Of a stretch of 64,000 nt of DNA, positions 1 through 7,388 are shown piece by piece. The notes below the pieces were generated by a model that worked only from the letters and a program-made list of their open reading frames with translations, ran no database searches and had not been told where the DNA came from. Source of the stretch: Cryomorphaceae bacterium BACL29 MAG-121220-bin8. Lineage in GTDB: Bacteria > Bacteroidota > Bacteroidia > Flavobacteriales > Flavobacteriaceae. Numbering within the stretch: the stretch's first letter is position 1; each line of letters opens with the position of its first letter. The stretch lies in NCBI GenBank assembly GCA_905181705.1, contig CAJIYP010000003.1, positions 1 through 64,000 on the forward strand, given 5' to 3'. The position numbers and the translations under genes are program-made.

Positions 1-1140
1 CATATTAGTAACATTACCAACTTTCCATTTAGTTATATCAAAATCAAAATTTTTACCTCCAAAAAAACCACTCAAATCTGTAACTTTACTTACATCCCAA
101 TTTGATAAATCCCCAAATACCCATTTATTTTCAGGATCGTTTCCCCCTGCAGCAAACATACCAGACATATCAGTTACTTTACTTACATCCCAATTACTTA
201 AATCTCCCATACTGATGATGCTTCCGGAATAAGTAGTAAACCCTTGAAAAGTCGTAACATTACTTACATCCCACTTACTTATATCAATGTTAATTTTCTC
301 ATCAGATCCTAATCCTGTTCCTGCAAACAAAAAACTCATATTAGTCACATTACTCATGTCCCAAGTGCTAATATTAGATCCGAATCTTCCTTTATTCATA
401 GCGACACGAAAATATGAACGCAGAACGAGACTATTTGAATCTGCAGAAATAAAATCATCATCTTTTATAAGAGTAGTAACTATCTTAGTAACATCTGTTT
501 CGGAGTTTTCTAACATATCTTTTAACTTATCTTTATCTACAGCGGTATAAGTGACTCCATCTAATTCTCCCGTAGTTCCTGCTGTAACCCAGTCATAAGC
601 TTTTATTGTAACCCCATTCTCATCTAAATAAAAAGGGATTAATGTCTCAAAAACTGCAGTTACTGTTTTAGGTTTATCAATAGTAATTTCCTTTGGATTC
701 TCTGTTCCTGTCAAATCTCCATTCCATTGCTTGAATTTCCATCCAGCAGAGGGTGTTGCTGTTAATTCCACTACCGTTCCACTATTGTAATCCGTAGCAG
801 CACCTGCTTTTATTATCTTCTCTGTGATTGTTCCTTCTCCTTCAACAGCTGTGGTTAAAGCATATTTCTTTTTAACAAAGTTTGCAACCACCGTTTTATC
901 AGAATTCATTACAACAGTTGTTTCTGAACCGCCCATAGCTCCTGTCCAGTTTTTGAATTCATATTCTGCAGCTGCGGTAGCAGTTAAGTTGGCCGTGTCT
1001 CCTTCATTATACTGCCTTGTGTCTGGCAAGACTGTTCCGGCTTCCACAGGATTAGAAGAGGTGGTTAAGGTAAATTTTATTGTTTCCTTGGTACAAGAAA
1101 ATAAAAATAATACCGATAATAGAAGGATGAATTTTTTCAT
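1..1140 (-). CDS. BspA-like DUF285 repeat surface lipoprotein, 5' part (runs off left edge)
   Basis: The ORF track misses this gene because it has no stop inside the window. Reading the minus strand from ATG at 1140 gives 380 open codons to base 1. The product begins with a lipoprotein signal (MKKFI..LFLFSC), so it should be lipidated at Cys 16 and surface or outer-membrane attached. Two divergent InlB B-type repeats follow (roughly residues 20-165, with 'EYEFKNWTG' and 'GWKFKQWNGD'), then a linker ('FYLDENGVTIKAYDW'). After that come ~25-residue BspA/DUF285 leucine-rich-like repeats of the form '[11 protein letters not shown]'. BspA-like proteins are adhesins in other Bacteroidota; binding partners here are unknown. 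The first half is almost identical to the gene at 27046-28068. Confidence 0.9.
   Translation of the reverse strand, partial: MKKFILLLSVLFLFSCTKETIKFTLTTSSNPVEAGTVLPDTRQYNEGDTANLTATAAAEYEFKNWTGAMGGSETTVVMNSDKTVVANFVKKKYALTTAVEGEGTITEKIIKAGAATDYNSGTVVELTATPSAGWKFKQWNGDLTGTENPKEITIDKPKTVTAVFETLIPFYLDENGVTIKAYDWVTAGTTGELDGVTYTAVDKDKLKDMLENSETDVTKIVTTLIKDDDFISADSNSLVLRSYFRVAMNKGRFGSNISTWDMSNVTNMSFLFAGTGLGSDEKINIDISKWDVSNVTTFQGFTTYSGSIISMGDLSNWDVSKVTDMSGMFAAGGNDPENKWVFGDLSNWDVSKVTDLSGFFGGKNFDFDITKWKVGNVTNM
590..1119. repeat. Long direct repeat, copy 1 (partner 27518-28047)
   Basis: About 530 bp covering the signal peptide, InlB-type repeats and linker of the BspA-like gene recur at 27518-28047 in the same orientation. 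I found only about four mismatches by eye. Identity stops sharply on both sides: the upstream regions and the DUF285 parts differ. This looks like recent duplication or gene conversion. Confidence 0.85.
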
Positions 1141-1145
1141 AATCA

Positions 1146-1173
1146 CAAAAGTAATAAAAACATTCATATACAA
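1146..1173 (-). promoter_or_regulatory. Candidate flavobacterial promoter of the BspA-like gene
   Basis: On the minus strand TTG (1171-1173) and TACTTTTG (1146-1153) are separated by 17 bases, matching the Bacteroidota pattern TTG-N17-20-TAnnTTTG. The -7 box lies only five bases before the ATG, so transcription may start at or very near the start codon and give a leaderless mRNA. The near-identical paralogue at 28068 lacks this box. Confidence 0.5.
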
Positions 1174-1322
1174 AGGTTAGTTCATAATAATTATATAAAC
1201 CTGCTTACGAGAATTAAAATTAGCTTGTCTTTGTTTATAATTAAAAATGTAAATTGGTTAAATAATTTCTAATTTGAAATCATGTTTTACATCATAACAT
1301 TTGGAAAAAAAACTTTTCCATT

Positions 1323-1409
1323 CAGATTTTATGTAGCGATGCTTCAAGTTTTATTACTGGGATAGTTTTAACTATTGATGGTGGGTTTAGCGCTTACAGC
1401 GGAGTATAA
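1323..1409 (+). pseudogene. Remnant: C-terminus of an SDR uronate reductase-type gene
   Basis: An in-frame stretch ending in TAA at 1407 encodes 'CSDASSFITGIVLTIDGGF' followed by 'SAYSGV'. This is the typical C-terminal end of short-chain dehydrogenases in the mannonate/DEH reductase group (xxSDAssFvTGxxxxxDGGFsaysGV). Only about 25 codons are recognisable; upstream there is AT-rich sequence and then the divergent BspA-like gene. The remnant sits directly before a sugar gene set containing kdgK and kdgA, where a DEH reductase gene would be expected. I infer that the gene was truncated by a rearrangement. Confidence 0.65.
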
Positions 1410-1426
1410 TTATTAAACTATTAAAA

Positions 1427-2806
1427 ATGAAAATATTAATGAAAATTAAATTATTAACTCAGATATTATTTTTTATTCCATTAATCGGTTTTTCTCAATC
1501 AAATTGGACACAACTTTTTAACGGAAAGAATTTTGATGGATGGGAAATAAAGCAAGGTCAGGCTGACTTTGAAATTTTAAATGATGGTATAATTCAAGCA
1601 ACATCAATATTAAACTCTCCAAGCACTTATATGGGTACTGTAAATCACTACGATGATTTTATTTTAGAATATGATGTTTTTGTTACACCAGGTTTAAACT
1701 CTGGAGTGCAATTTAGAAGTTTAGTTTCAAAAAAAGGTCAAGTTTATGGGTATCAATGTGAGCTTGATACTGATGAATTCAGATCGTGGACAGGTGGAGT
1801 TTATGATCAGTCACGAAGATCTCTATTTCTTTATCCACTTACTAGAAACGAAAAAGGCAAAAATGCTTTTAAAAATGGTGTTTGGAATAAAGTTAGAATT
1901 GAAGCAGTGGGTAATTCTACAAGAACTTGGGTTAATGGAATTCAATGTTCTAATCTAATTGATGATACCTCAAAAAGTGGTTTTATTGCAATGCAAATAC
2001 ACTCTATTAAGTCAACTGAAAACGAAGGTAAAGTTGTTAAATGGAAAAATATTAGAATTTCAACATCAGATATTGAAAGAAATAGATGGCCGGTAGAAAG
2101 TTATGCTACAGAAATTAATAATATTGATAATTTCCTCTCTGAAGATCAAATATCTAAGGGTTGGAGATTTTTGTGGGATGGTAAAACAACAAAAGGATGG
2201 AGAGGAGCGAAATTAAAAACTTTTCCAACAGAGGGTTGGTTAATTCAAGATGGTTTATTGAAAGTCGTTGCTAATGGAGGATTGGAGTCAGCAGGAGGTG
2301 GTGATATAGTGACAGAAAAAAAGTTTAGTAATTTTGAGCTTGAGTTGGACTTTAAAATTACAAAGGGTGCCAACAGTGGAATAAAATATTTTGTTGATAC
2401 TGAAATGAATAAAGGTGAAGGTTCTTCAATTGGATTAGAGTTTCAGATTTTAGATGATAAAAATCATATTGATGCTAAAAAAGGTGTATTGGGAAATAGA
2501 AAAGTAGCTTCTTTATATGACCTAATTACAGCTCAAAACTTACAAGAATCTAGAGGTAAAAGAGATGTCAAGCCATATACTTGGCACAGGGCTAGAATAA
2601 TAGTAAATGGTAGTCATGTAGAACATTGGTTAGATAATATTAAAATGCTTGAATTTAATAGACATTCTCAGACTTTTAATTCATTAGTGAACTATAGTAA
2701 GTATCAAAAATGGCCTGGATTTGGTCAGGCTGATTCTGGTCATATTTTATTACAAGAACATGGAGATGAAGTGCATTTTAAAAATATTAAAATAAGAGAG
2801 TTTTAA
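1427..2806 (+). CDS. Secreted protein with two DUF1080 (3-keto-disaccharide hydrolase) domains
   Basis: 459 residues with an N-terminal signal peptide ending near 'FSQSN'; a second Met at codon 5 could also be the start. Two DUF1080/PF06439 domains, which have a concanavalin-like beta-sandwich fold, follow. The first (about 26-210) begins 'WTQLFNGKNFDGWEI' and the second (about 245-459) begins 'WRFLWDGKTTKGWRG'. Family members include 3-keto-glucoside hydrolases and putative carbohydrate-binding proteins, often beside Gfo/Idh oxidoreductases, as here. It is probably periplasmic or surface-exposed and acts on a sugar. The double-domain layout is common in Bacteroidota and Planctomycetota. The substrate cannot be told from sequence. 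Confidence 0.85.
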   Translation: MKILMKIKLLTQILFFIPLIGFSQSNWTQLFNGKNFDGWEIKQGQADFEILNDGIIQATSILNSPSTYMGTVNHYDDFILEYDVFVTPGLNSGVQFRSLVSKKGQVYGYQCELDTDEFRSWTGGVYDQSRRSLFLYPLTRNEKGKNAFKNGVWNKVRIEAVGNSTRTWVNGIQCSNLIDDTSKSGFIAMQIHSIKSTENEGKVVKWKNIRISTSDIERNRWPVESYATEINNIDNFLSEDQISKGWRFLWDGKTTKGWRGAKLKTFPTEGWLIQDGLLKVVANGGLESAGGGDIVTEKKFSNFELELDFKITKGANSGIKYFVDTEMNKGEGSSIGLEFQILDDKNHIDAKKGVLGNRKVASLYDLITAQNLQESRGKRDVKPYTWHRARIIVNGSHVEHWLDNIKMLEFNRHSQTFNSLVNYSKYQKWPGFGQADSGHILLQEHGDEVHFKNIKIREF

Positions 2807-2866
2807 TATCTTACAATAAATATTTATTAAAATAAAGTGATTATCTCGTTATAAAAATTAAAATAA

Positions 2867-4228
2867 ATGAAAAATAAAAGAAGAAATTTCCTAAAAAAAA
2901 CATCGCTAGTTTCCTTAGGAGTTTTAACTGCTAATGAAAGTTTGTATGCATCACCCAATAAACTTTCTGCAAAAAGTTATTCAAGAATTATTGGAGCTAA
3001 TGAGAGAATTAGTTTTGCTTTTCAAGGATTAGGGAGACGTTTACCAGGTTTGTTAAGATCATCTGTGAAATTAAAAAATGTTGATATTTTATATTTCTGT
3101 GATGTTATGCAAAATCAAATGGTTAAGGCTAATAAACAATTTAATAAGCTCACAGGCTTAACAGCAAAAAGTGAAGTAGATATTCATAAAATTCTAGAAG
3201 ATAAAAATGTAGATGCAATTATTATGGCTACACCTGATCACTGGCACGCATATGGATCATGTAAAGCTATGGAATCTGGAAAACACGTTTATTTAGAAAA
3301 ACCCTGTAGTCACAATATGGAAGAGAGTGATTTAATAGTAAATCATCAGAAATATTTTAATAAAGTTGTCCAAATGGGGAATCAACAGAGGTCATCGGGG
3401 CACACACAAAATATTATTAAAAAAATTCACCAAGGTGTAATCGGAGAAGCTTACAATGCCGTTGCATTTTATAATAATAGCAGAGGGAAAGTACCAAACC
3501 AACTTGTCATGGATGCTCCAAAAGGATTAAACTGGGATCTGTTTCAAGGTCCAGCACCAAGAAGAAATTATACTCATGACACTTGGGACTATAATTGGAG
3601 ATGGTATGGATGGGATTATGGTACTGGAGAAGCTGGAAATAATGCTACTCATGAACTAGATATTGCTAGATGGGCACTAGATGTTGATTATCCTAATGGT
3701 GTGAAAGTCTATGCTCAAAAAAATCATTTTTTGGATGATGGTTGGGAAATGTACGATAATATGGAAGCAAAATTTACATTTTCAAAAAACAAATCAATTA
3801 ACTGGAACGGACGAAGTAGAAATGCTTTTGGAAAAACAACAGATGGAGGTAGAGGAACTGTTGTATATGGAACTGAAGGCTCTGTTTTTGTTAATAGAAA
3901 GGAATACATACTTTATGATTTGAAAGGAAATATTATCGAAAACGTTAAGTCAAATGATAATGAATCTGGAGTTTCTTTAGGTGGAGGTGGTGATATGACC
4001 ACAAGACATATGCAAAACTTTATAGATGCAATAAAAAATAATGTTCTGTTAAATTCTCCAATTGAAGATGCTGTGATTAGCCAAAGTATGGTTCACTACG
4101 CAAATATTTCTTATCGAGCAGATACATCATTTTCTATTGATGAAAAAAGCGGAAAAACAAAAAATAAAAAAGCAAATAAATTTTGGTCAAGAACTTATGA
4201 ATCAGGTTGGAAGATTAAAATGAAATAG
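2867..4228 (+). CDS. Gfo/Idh/MocA-family oxidoreductase with Tat signal
   Basis: 453 residues. The N-terminus 'KRRNFLKKTSLVSLG' is a twin-arginine signal, so the protein is likely exported folded with its nucleotide cofactor. The Rossmann glycine loop appears as 'FQGLGRRLPG', slightly different from the usual GxGxxG. The family hallmark 'YLEKPCSHNMEES' (EKP) lies near residue 143. The C-terminal half is the alpha/beta sheet domain, with 'NNATHELDIARWAL' supplying the usual active-site histidine region. Such Tat-exported oxidoreductases often pair with DUF1080 hydrolases in 3-keto-sugar metabolism, and the 60-bp spacing to the upstream DUF1080 gene supports a shared transcript. The exact substrate is unknown. 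Confidence 0.88.
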   Translation: MKNKRRNFLKKTSLVSLGVLTANESLYASPNKLSAKSYSRIIGANERISFAFQGLGRRLPGLLRSSVKLKNVDILYFCDVMQNQMVKANKQFNKLTGLTAKSEVDIHKILEDKNVDAIIMATPDHWHAYGSCKAMESGKHVYLEKPCSHNMEESDLIVNHQKYFNKVVQMGNQQRSSGHTQNIIKKIHQGVIGEAYNAVAFYNNSRGKVPNQLVMDAPKGLNWDLFQGPAPRRNYTHDTWDYNWRWYGWDYGTGEAGNNATHELDIARWALDVDYPNGVKVYAQKNHFLDDGWEMYDNMEAKFTFSKNKSINWNGRSRNAFGKTTDGGRGTVVYGTEGSVFVNRKEYILYDLKGNIIENVKSNDNESGVSLGGGGDMTTRHMQNFIDAIKNNVLLNSPIEDAVISQSMVHYANISYRADTSFSIDEKSGKTKNKKANKFWSRTYESGWKIKMK

Positions 4229-4346
4229 TATTAAACTTATATATCTTTGTAATAAAAAAATATATAAATTTATTACTGATTGTGTTGGTATTACTTATTT
4301 AACTGCAATACTTTAAGGATTAATAAATAGAGTTTAAAATATAATT

Positions 4347-5372
4347 TTGATTAAAAACAATATAGTAGCGTACGGAGAAATGCTCTTAAGATTAACACCA
4401 TTAAGTCATGGAGGTTTAATTGATCAATCTTCTTCGCTTAATATGTCATTTGCAGGAGCAGAAAGCAACATAATTTCAAGTCTTTCTAATTTAGGTCACC
4501 ATACATCCATGATTACTTCACTTCCAAATAATTCTTTAGGAAAATCAGCATGTAGATTTCTAAAGAGTTTTGGAGTAAACACAGATTATATAAAATTTAA
4601 AGATGGTAGAATTGGTTCTTATTATATAGAGCACGGAGCTTCTATAAGAGGAGGAAAAGTTATTTATGACAGATTAGACAGTTGTTTTTCTTCTGAAAAT
4701 ATAGCAGAATCAATTTGGGTAAAAGCTTTTAAAGATTCTGACTTTTATGTTTTAACTGGAATAACCCCTGCACTTTCAAAAGAATGTCAAAAAAACATTC
4801 TTAAATCTATCAAAATTGCTAAATCAAATAACGTAAAGATTATTTTTGATTTGAATTACAGGCGTAATTTATGGTCAGGAAAAGAAGCTTTAAAGTTTTT
4901 TTCTAAAATCATTAATGATGTTGATATTTTGATTGCAAATATTGGATCTGTTTCGGATGTTTTTGGTTTTGAATACAAGAGTTCTAATGATTTTAAAGAA
5001 TTAGAATTAATTACTAAGAGTGCGTGTGAGTTTATTTCAAATAAATATTCTTTTGACATGATAGGGATGACTATAAGAAACCAAATACATGCAACTCATA
5101 ATCAATTAGGAGGAGTTATTAGGGTTAATGAAAAATACTATTATGGAAAATCTTATGATTTGGAAATTATTGATAGACTTGGTGGTGGAGATGCCTTTGT
5201 TTCGGGACTTTTACATGGCCTAATTAATAATTATAAAAATGATCAAATAATAAACTTTGCTAATGCTTGTTTTGCATTAACACAAACCATTAAGGGAGAT
5301 GTGAATTATTTTGAAGAAGATGATATCATTGACTTTTCCTCAAAAAATTATTCAGGTTATATAAAAAGATAA
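4347..5372 (+). CDS. kdgK: 2-keto-3-deoxygluconate kinase (PfkB family), TTG start
   Basis: 341 residues of the PfkB/ribokinase family. It begins 'NNIVAYGEMLLRLTP', the usual first strand of KDG kinases, followed by 'FAGAESNIISSLSNLG' for substrate binding and 'IDRLGGGDAFVSGLLHG' with the catalytic Asp (GxGD-type anion hole). The only in-frame start that keeps the first strand is TTG at 4347; the first ATG (4380) would delete it. It should phosphorylate 2-keto-3-deoxygluconate to KDPG in the cytoplasm. The aldolase gene follows four bases downstream, completing the DEH/KDG branch of uronate use. The family can also act on other keto-sugars, but the kdgA neighbour favours KDG. Confidence 0.9.
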   Translation: MIKNNIVAYGEMLLRLTPLSHGGLIDQSSSLNMSFAGAESNIISSLSNLGHHTSMITSLPNNSLGKSACRFLKSFGVNTDYIKFKDGRIGSYYIEHGASIRGGKVIYDRLDSCFSSENIAESIWVKAFKDSDFYVLTGITPALSKECQKNILKSIKIAKSNNVKIIFDLNYRRNLWSGKEALKFFSKIINDVDILIANIGSVSDVFGFEYKSSNDFKELELITKSACEFISNKYSFDMIGMTIRNQIHATHNQLGGVIRVNEKYYYGKSYDLEIIDRLGGGDAFVSGLLHGLINNYKNDQIINFANACFALTQTIKGDVNYFEEDDIIDFSSKNYSGYIKR

Positions 5373-5376
5373 AGGA

Positions 5377-6009
5377 ATGCATGAAGTTTTTAAAAAAATA
5401 AAAAAACATAAGATTATTGCAGTTTTAGAAATTGATTGTTTAGAGAATGTTATTCCTCTATGTGAAACTTTATTAAGTTCTGGGATTAATGTTATTGAGC
5501 TTGCTTTGAGGACTGAGGTTGCGCAAAAAGCTACTGAATTAATTCTAAAAAAATTTCCTCAAATGATTGTAGGTTTAGGAACTGTTTTAAATGAGAATCA
5601 AGTCAAATTTGCTATAGATTCAGGTGTTAGTTTTGCTGTTGCACCTGGCTGTAATCCTAAAATTATTGATCTAGCAAAAAAAAATAATTTATTGTTTTCA
5701 CCTGGAATTTGTAGTCCTACAGATATTGAAATTTCATTAGATTACGGATGTAATGTTTTAAAGTTTTTTCCAGCCGAGTATAGTGGAGGTGTAAAATATT
5801 TAAATTCGATTAATAACCCATACAAACATTTAGATTTAAATTATATTCCTTTAGGTGGAATAAATATTTTAAACGTAAAAAACTATTTAGACTCAGATTT
5901 AGTATTAGCTATTGGAGGAAGTTGGCTGGCTCCAAAACATCTAATTAATTCAAAAAAATGGGATATAATTTTCTCTAACTGTAAAGAAATTAACAGTCTT
6001 ATAACCTAG
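5377..6009 (+). CDS. kdgA: 2-dehydro-3-deoxy-phosphogluconate (KDPG/KHG) aldolase
   Basis: 210 residues, the normal size of a class I KDPG aldolase. It should cleave 2-keto-3-deoxy-6-phosphogluconate to pyruvate and glyceraldehyde 3-phosphate. Family marks are visible: 'NVIELALRT' carrying the general-base Glu, 'VGLGTVLNENQ', 'VAPGCNP', 'FSPGICSPTDIE', and 'VLKFFPAE', whose Lys forms the Schiff base. The C-terminus 'IGGSWLAPK' is also typical. It is translationally close to kdgK. The gene is sometimes called eda in other taxa. Confidence 0.94.
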   Translation: MHEVFKKIKKHKIIAVLEIDCLENVIPLCETLLSSGINVIELALRTEVAQKATELILKKFPQMIVGLGTVLNENQVKFAIDSGVSFAVAPGCNPKIIDLAKKNNLLFSPGICSPTDIEISLDYGCNVLKFFPAEYSGGVKYLNSINNPYKHLDLNYIPLGGINILNVKNYLDSDLVLAIGGSWLAPKHLINSKKWDIIFSNCKEINSLIT

Positions 6010-6035
6010 TTTTTAAATTAATTTATAAAAAAGTT

Positions 6036-6065
6036 TTGATTACAAAAAAAAAAAAATCATATTTG
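6036..6065 (+). promoter_or_regulatory. Candidate promoter of the arginine operon
   Basis: TTG (6036-6038), 19 bases including a 13-A run, then CATATTTG (6058-6065), one base off the flavobacterial -7 consensus TAnnTTTG. The expected start of transcription, near 6071, lies a few bases before the small leader ORF at 6076. Confidence 0.5.
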
Positions 6066-6075
6066 ACATGTGAAT

Positions 6076-6153
6076 ATGTTTAAATACTTAAAATCTAATA
6101 TTTCTAATCGCGTTTCTCTTCGCTTCCGCCCTGTTGGGTCATTCTCTATTTAA
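6076..6153 (+). CDS. Candidate arginine leader peptide (25 aa)
   Basis: A short ORF, too small for the ORF track, encodes a 25-residue peptide that includes 'NRVSLRFRPVGSF'. All three Arg codons are CGC, a codon that looks rare in this AT-rich window, where Arg is mostly AGA. It begins a few bases after the predicted transcription start and its TAA is followed directly by a hairpin (6154-6175). It lies upstream of the arginine biosynthesis genes. Ribosome stalling at these codons when charged tRNA-Arg is low could control downstream expression, as in classic leader-peptide attenuation. This role is inferred; no experiment or homologue search supports it here. Confidence 0.5.
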   Translation: MFKYLKSNISNRVSLRFRPVGSFSI

Positions 6154-6175
6154 GAAACTAGGTGTGTCCAGTTTC
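6154..6175 (+). promoter_or_regulatory. Hairpin right after the Arg leader peptide
   Basis: GAAACT (6154-6159) pairs with AGTTTC (6170-6175), with two further G-C pairs after a one-base bulge. It starts at the base after the leader stop codon. There is no clean T run afterwards, so it is not a standard intrinsic terminator. A second small stem, CCCtgttGGG, lies inside the end of the leader ORF and could compete with it. Confidence 0.4.
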
Positions 6176-6214
6176 ATTTCAATTCAATCTTAGTTAATTT
6201 ATTATTTAAACATC

Positions 6215-6742
6215 GTGGATATACTTATTGCTTCATCAAAGCATATTAAATATTGTAATGTCATCTCAAAAGCTATTAGTTCTTCTGCTAAAGTTAGAGG
6301 AACTGGTATTGCTCTTAGATCATCAGAATACATCAAAACTAAAATTGAAAATAATAATGCCATCATAGCTGTCAACAACAATGAGTTTGCAGGATTTTGT
6401 TATATAGAAGTTTGGGGGCATGGAAAATATGTAGCTCATTCTGGGTTAATAGTCTCACCAGAGTACAGAGGCAAAGGATTAGCAAAAAAAATAAAAACAC
6501 TAACCTTCAATCATTCAAAAAATAAATATCCAGATGCTAAAATATTCGGAATAACCACTGGGCTTCCAGTTATGAAAATTAATTATGAATTAGGGTATAA
6601 GCCTGTTACTTTTTCAGAATTAACTGATGATAATGAATTCTGGAAAGGATGTTCCACATGTAAAAATTATGATGTACTGAACAGGACTAACAGGGAAATG
6701 TGCCTTTGCACAGGCATGCTTTATGAACCACAAAAAAAATGA
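6215..6742 (+). CDS. GNAT acetyltransferase heading the arginine operon (candidate N-acetylglutamate synthase)
   Basis: 175 residues starting at GTG 6215. The GNAT acetyl-CoA loop is clear ('VSPEYRGKGLAKKIK', R/Q-x-x-G-x-G/A). The C-terminal third has an unusual cysteine group ('CSTCKNYDVLNRTN' followed by 'CLCTGMLY') that could bind a metal or form disulfides. It is the first gene of an operon that otherwise lacks both argA and argJ, so it is a good candidate for making N-acetylglutamate, the first intermediate, although this is inference from context. The stop overlaps the upstream part of the argG ORF in the track, and argG's likely ATG is five bases downstream. Confidence 0.75.
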   Translation: MDILIASSKHIKYCNVISKAISSSAKVRGTGIALRSSEYIKTKIENNNAIIAVNNNEFAGFCYIEVWGHGKYVAHSGLIVSPEYRGKGLAKKIKTLTFNHSKNKYPDAKIFGITTGLPVMKINYELGYKPVTFSELTDDNEFWKGCSTCKNYDVLNRTNREMCLCTGMLYEPQKK

Positions 6743-6746
6743 AAAA

Positions 6747-7388
6747 ATGAAAAAAATTATATTAGCTTATAGTGGAGGTTTAGACACTTCATATTGCCTC
6801 AAAAAACTTTCAAGTAAAGGAAATGAAGTTCATGCAGTTTGTATTAATACAGGTGGATTTAAAAAGTCTGAACTTAAAACAAACGAAAATAAAGCATTGA
6901 AATTAGGGGCATTTAAATATAAGACCATTGATGCTGTAGAAATTTATTATAATAAAATAATAAAATATTTAATTTACGGAAATGTCTTAAGAAATAACAC
7001 CTACCCTCTTTCAGTAAGTGCAGAAAGAACGATTCAAGCATTAGAAATAATAAATTATGCTAAGAATAATGATGCTACTCATATTGCTCATGGAAGTACA
7101 GGAGCTGGTAATGATCAAGTAAGGTTTGATATGCTTTTCCAAATTATAGCTCCTGAAATAGAAATTATTACTCCAATACGAGATAATAATTTGACAAGAG
7201 AAGATGAAACAACATTTTTACAAAATAATGGAGTTAATATTGAATGGGAGAAAGCAAAATACTCAATTAATAAAGGTTTGTGGGGAACTAGCGTTGGTGG
7301 TGATGAAACCTTAACTTCAGATAAAAAATTACCAAATAGTGCTTTCCCTAGTCAACTAAATACTAATAAAATGAAGAATTGTCTTTAA
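6747..7388 (+). CDS. argG: Argininosuccinate synthase, N-terminal part (frameshifted)
   Basis: This is the first half of argG. I place the start at ATG 6747 ('MKKIILAYSGGLDTS') because this gives the exact ArgG N-terminus with the ATP pyrophosphatase P-loop SGGLDTS; the track's 6723 start adds eight residues overlapping the GNAT gene. Other marks are 'AHGSTGAGNDQVRFD' (citrulline/ATP site) and 'LWGTSVGGDE'. The frame ends after 'LPNSAFPSQLNTNKMKN' and the protein continues in another frame at 7379. Restoring one A (atgaAagaattg) would give an uninterrupted protein of normal size. The enzyme joins citrulline and aspartate using ATP. Either a real mutation or a base-calling error broke the gene. 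Confidence 0.9.
   Translation: MKKIILAYSGGLDTSYCLKKLSSKGNEVHAVCINTGGFKKSELKTNENKALKLGAFKYKTIDAVEIYYNKIIKYLIYGNVLRNNTYPLSVSAERTIQALEIINYAKNNDATHIAHGSTGAGNDQVRFDMLFQIIAPEIEIITPIRDNNLTREDETTFLQNNGVNIEWEKAKYSINKGLWGTSVGGDETLTSDKKLPNSAFPSQLNTNKMKNCL

Noticed and set aside
287-550. Plus-strand ORF of 87 codons
   Set aside because: Antisense to DUF285 repeats, no start signal, protein without features.
824-1180. Plus-strand ORF of 118 codons (and its twin at 27752-28081)
   Set aside because: Antisense shadow of the BspA-like gene; the twin exists only because the coding strand is duplicated.
1141-1322. Possible mobile element causing the SDR truncation
   Set aside because: No transposase, inverted repeats or target duplication visible in this AT-rich gap.
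6154-6175. Hairpin as a standard intrinsic terminator
   Set aside because: Stem is short with a bulge and no T run follows; kept only as a possible attenuator element.
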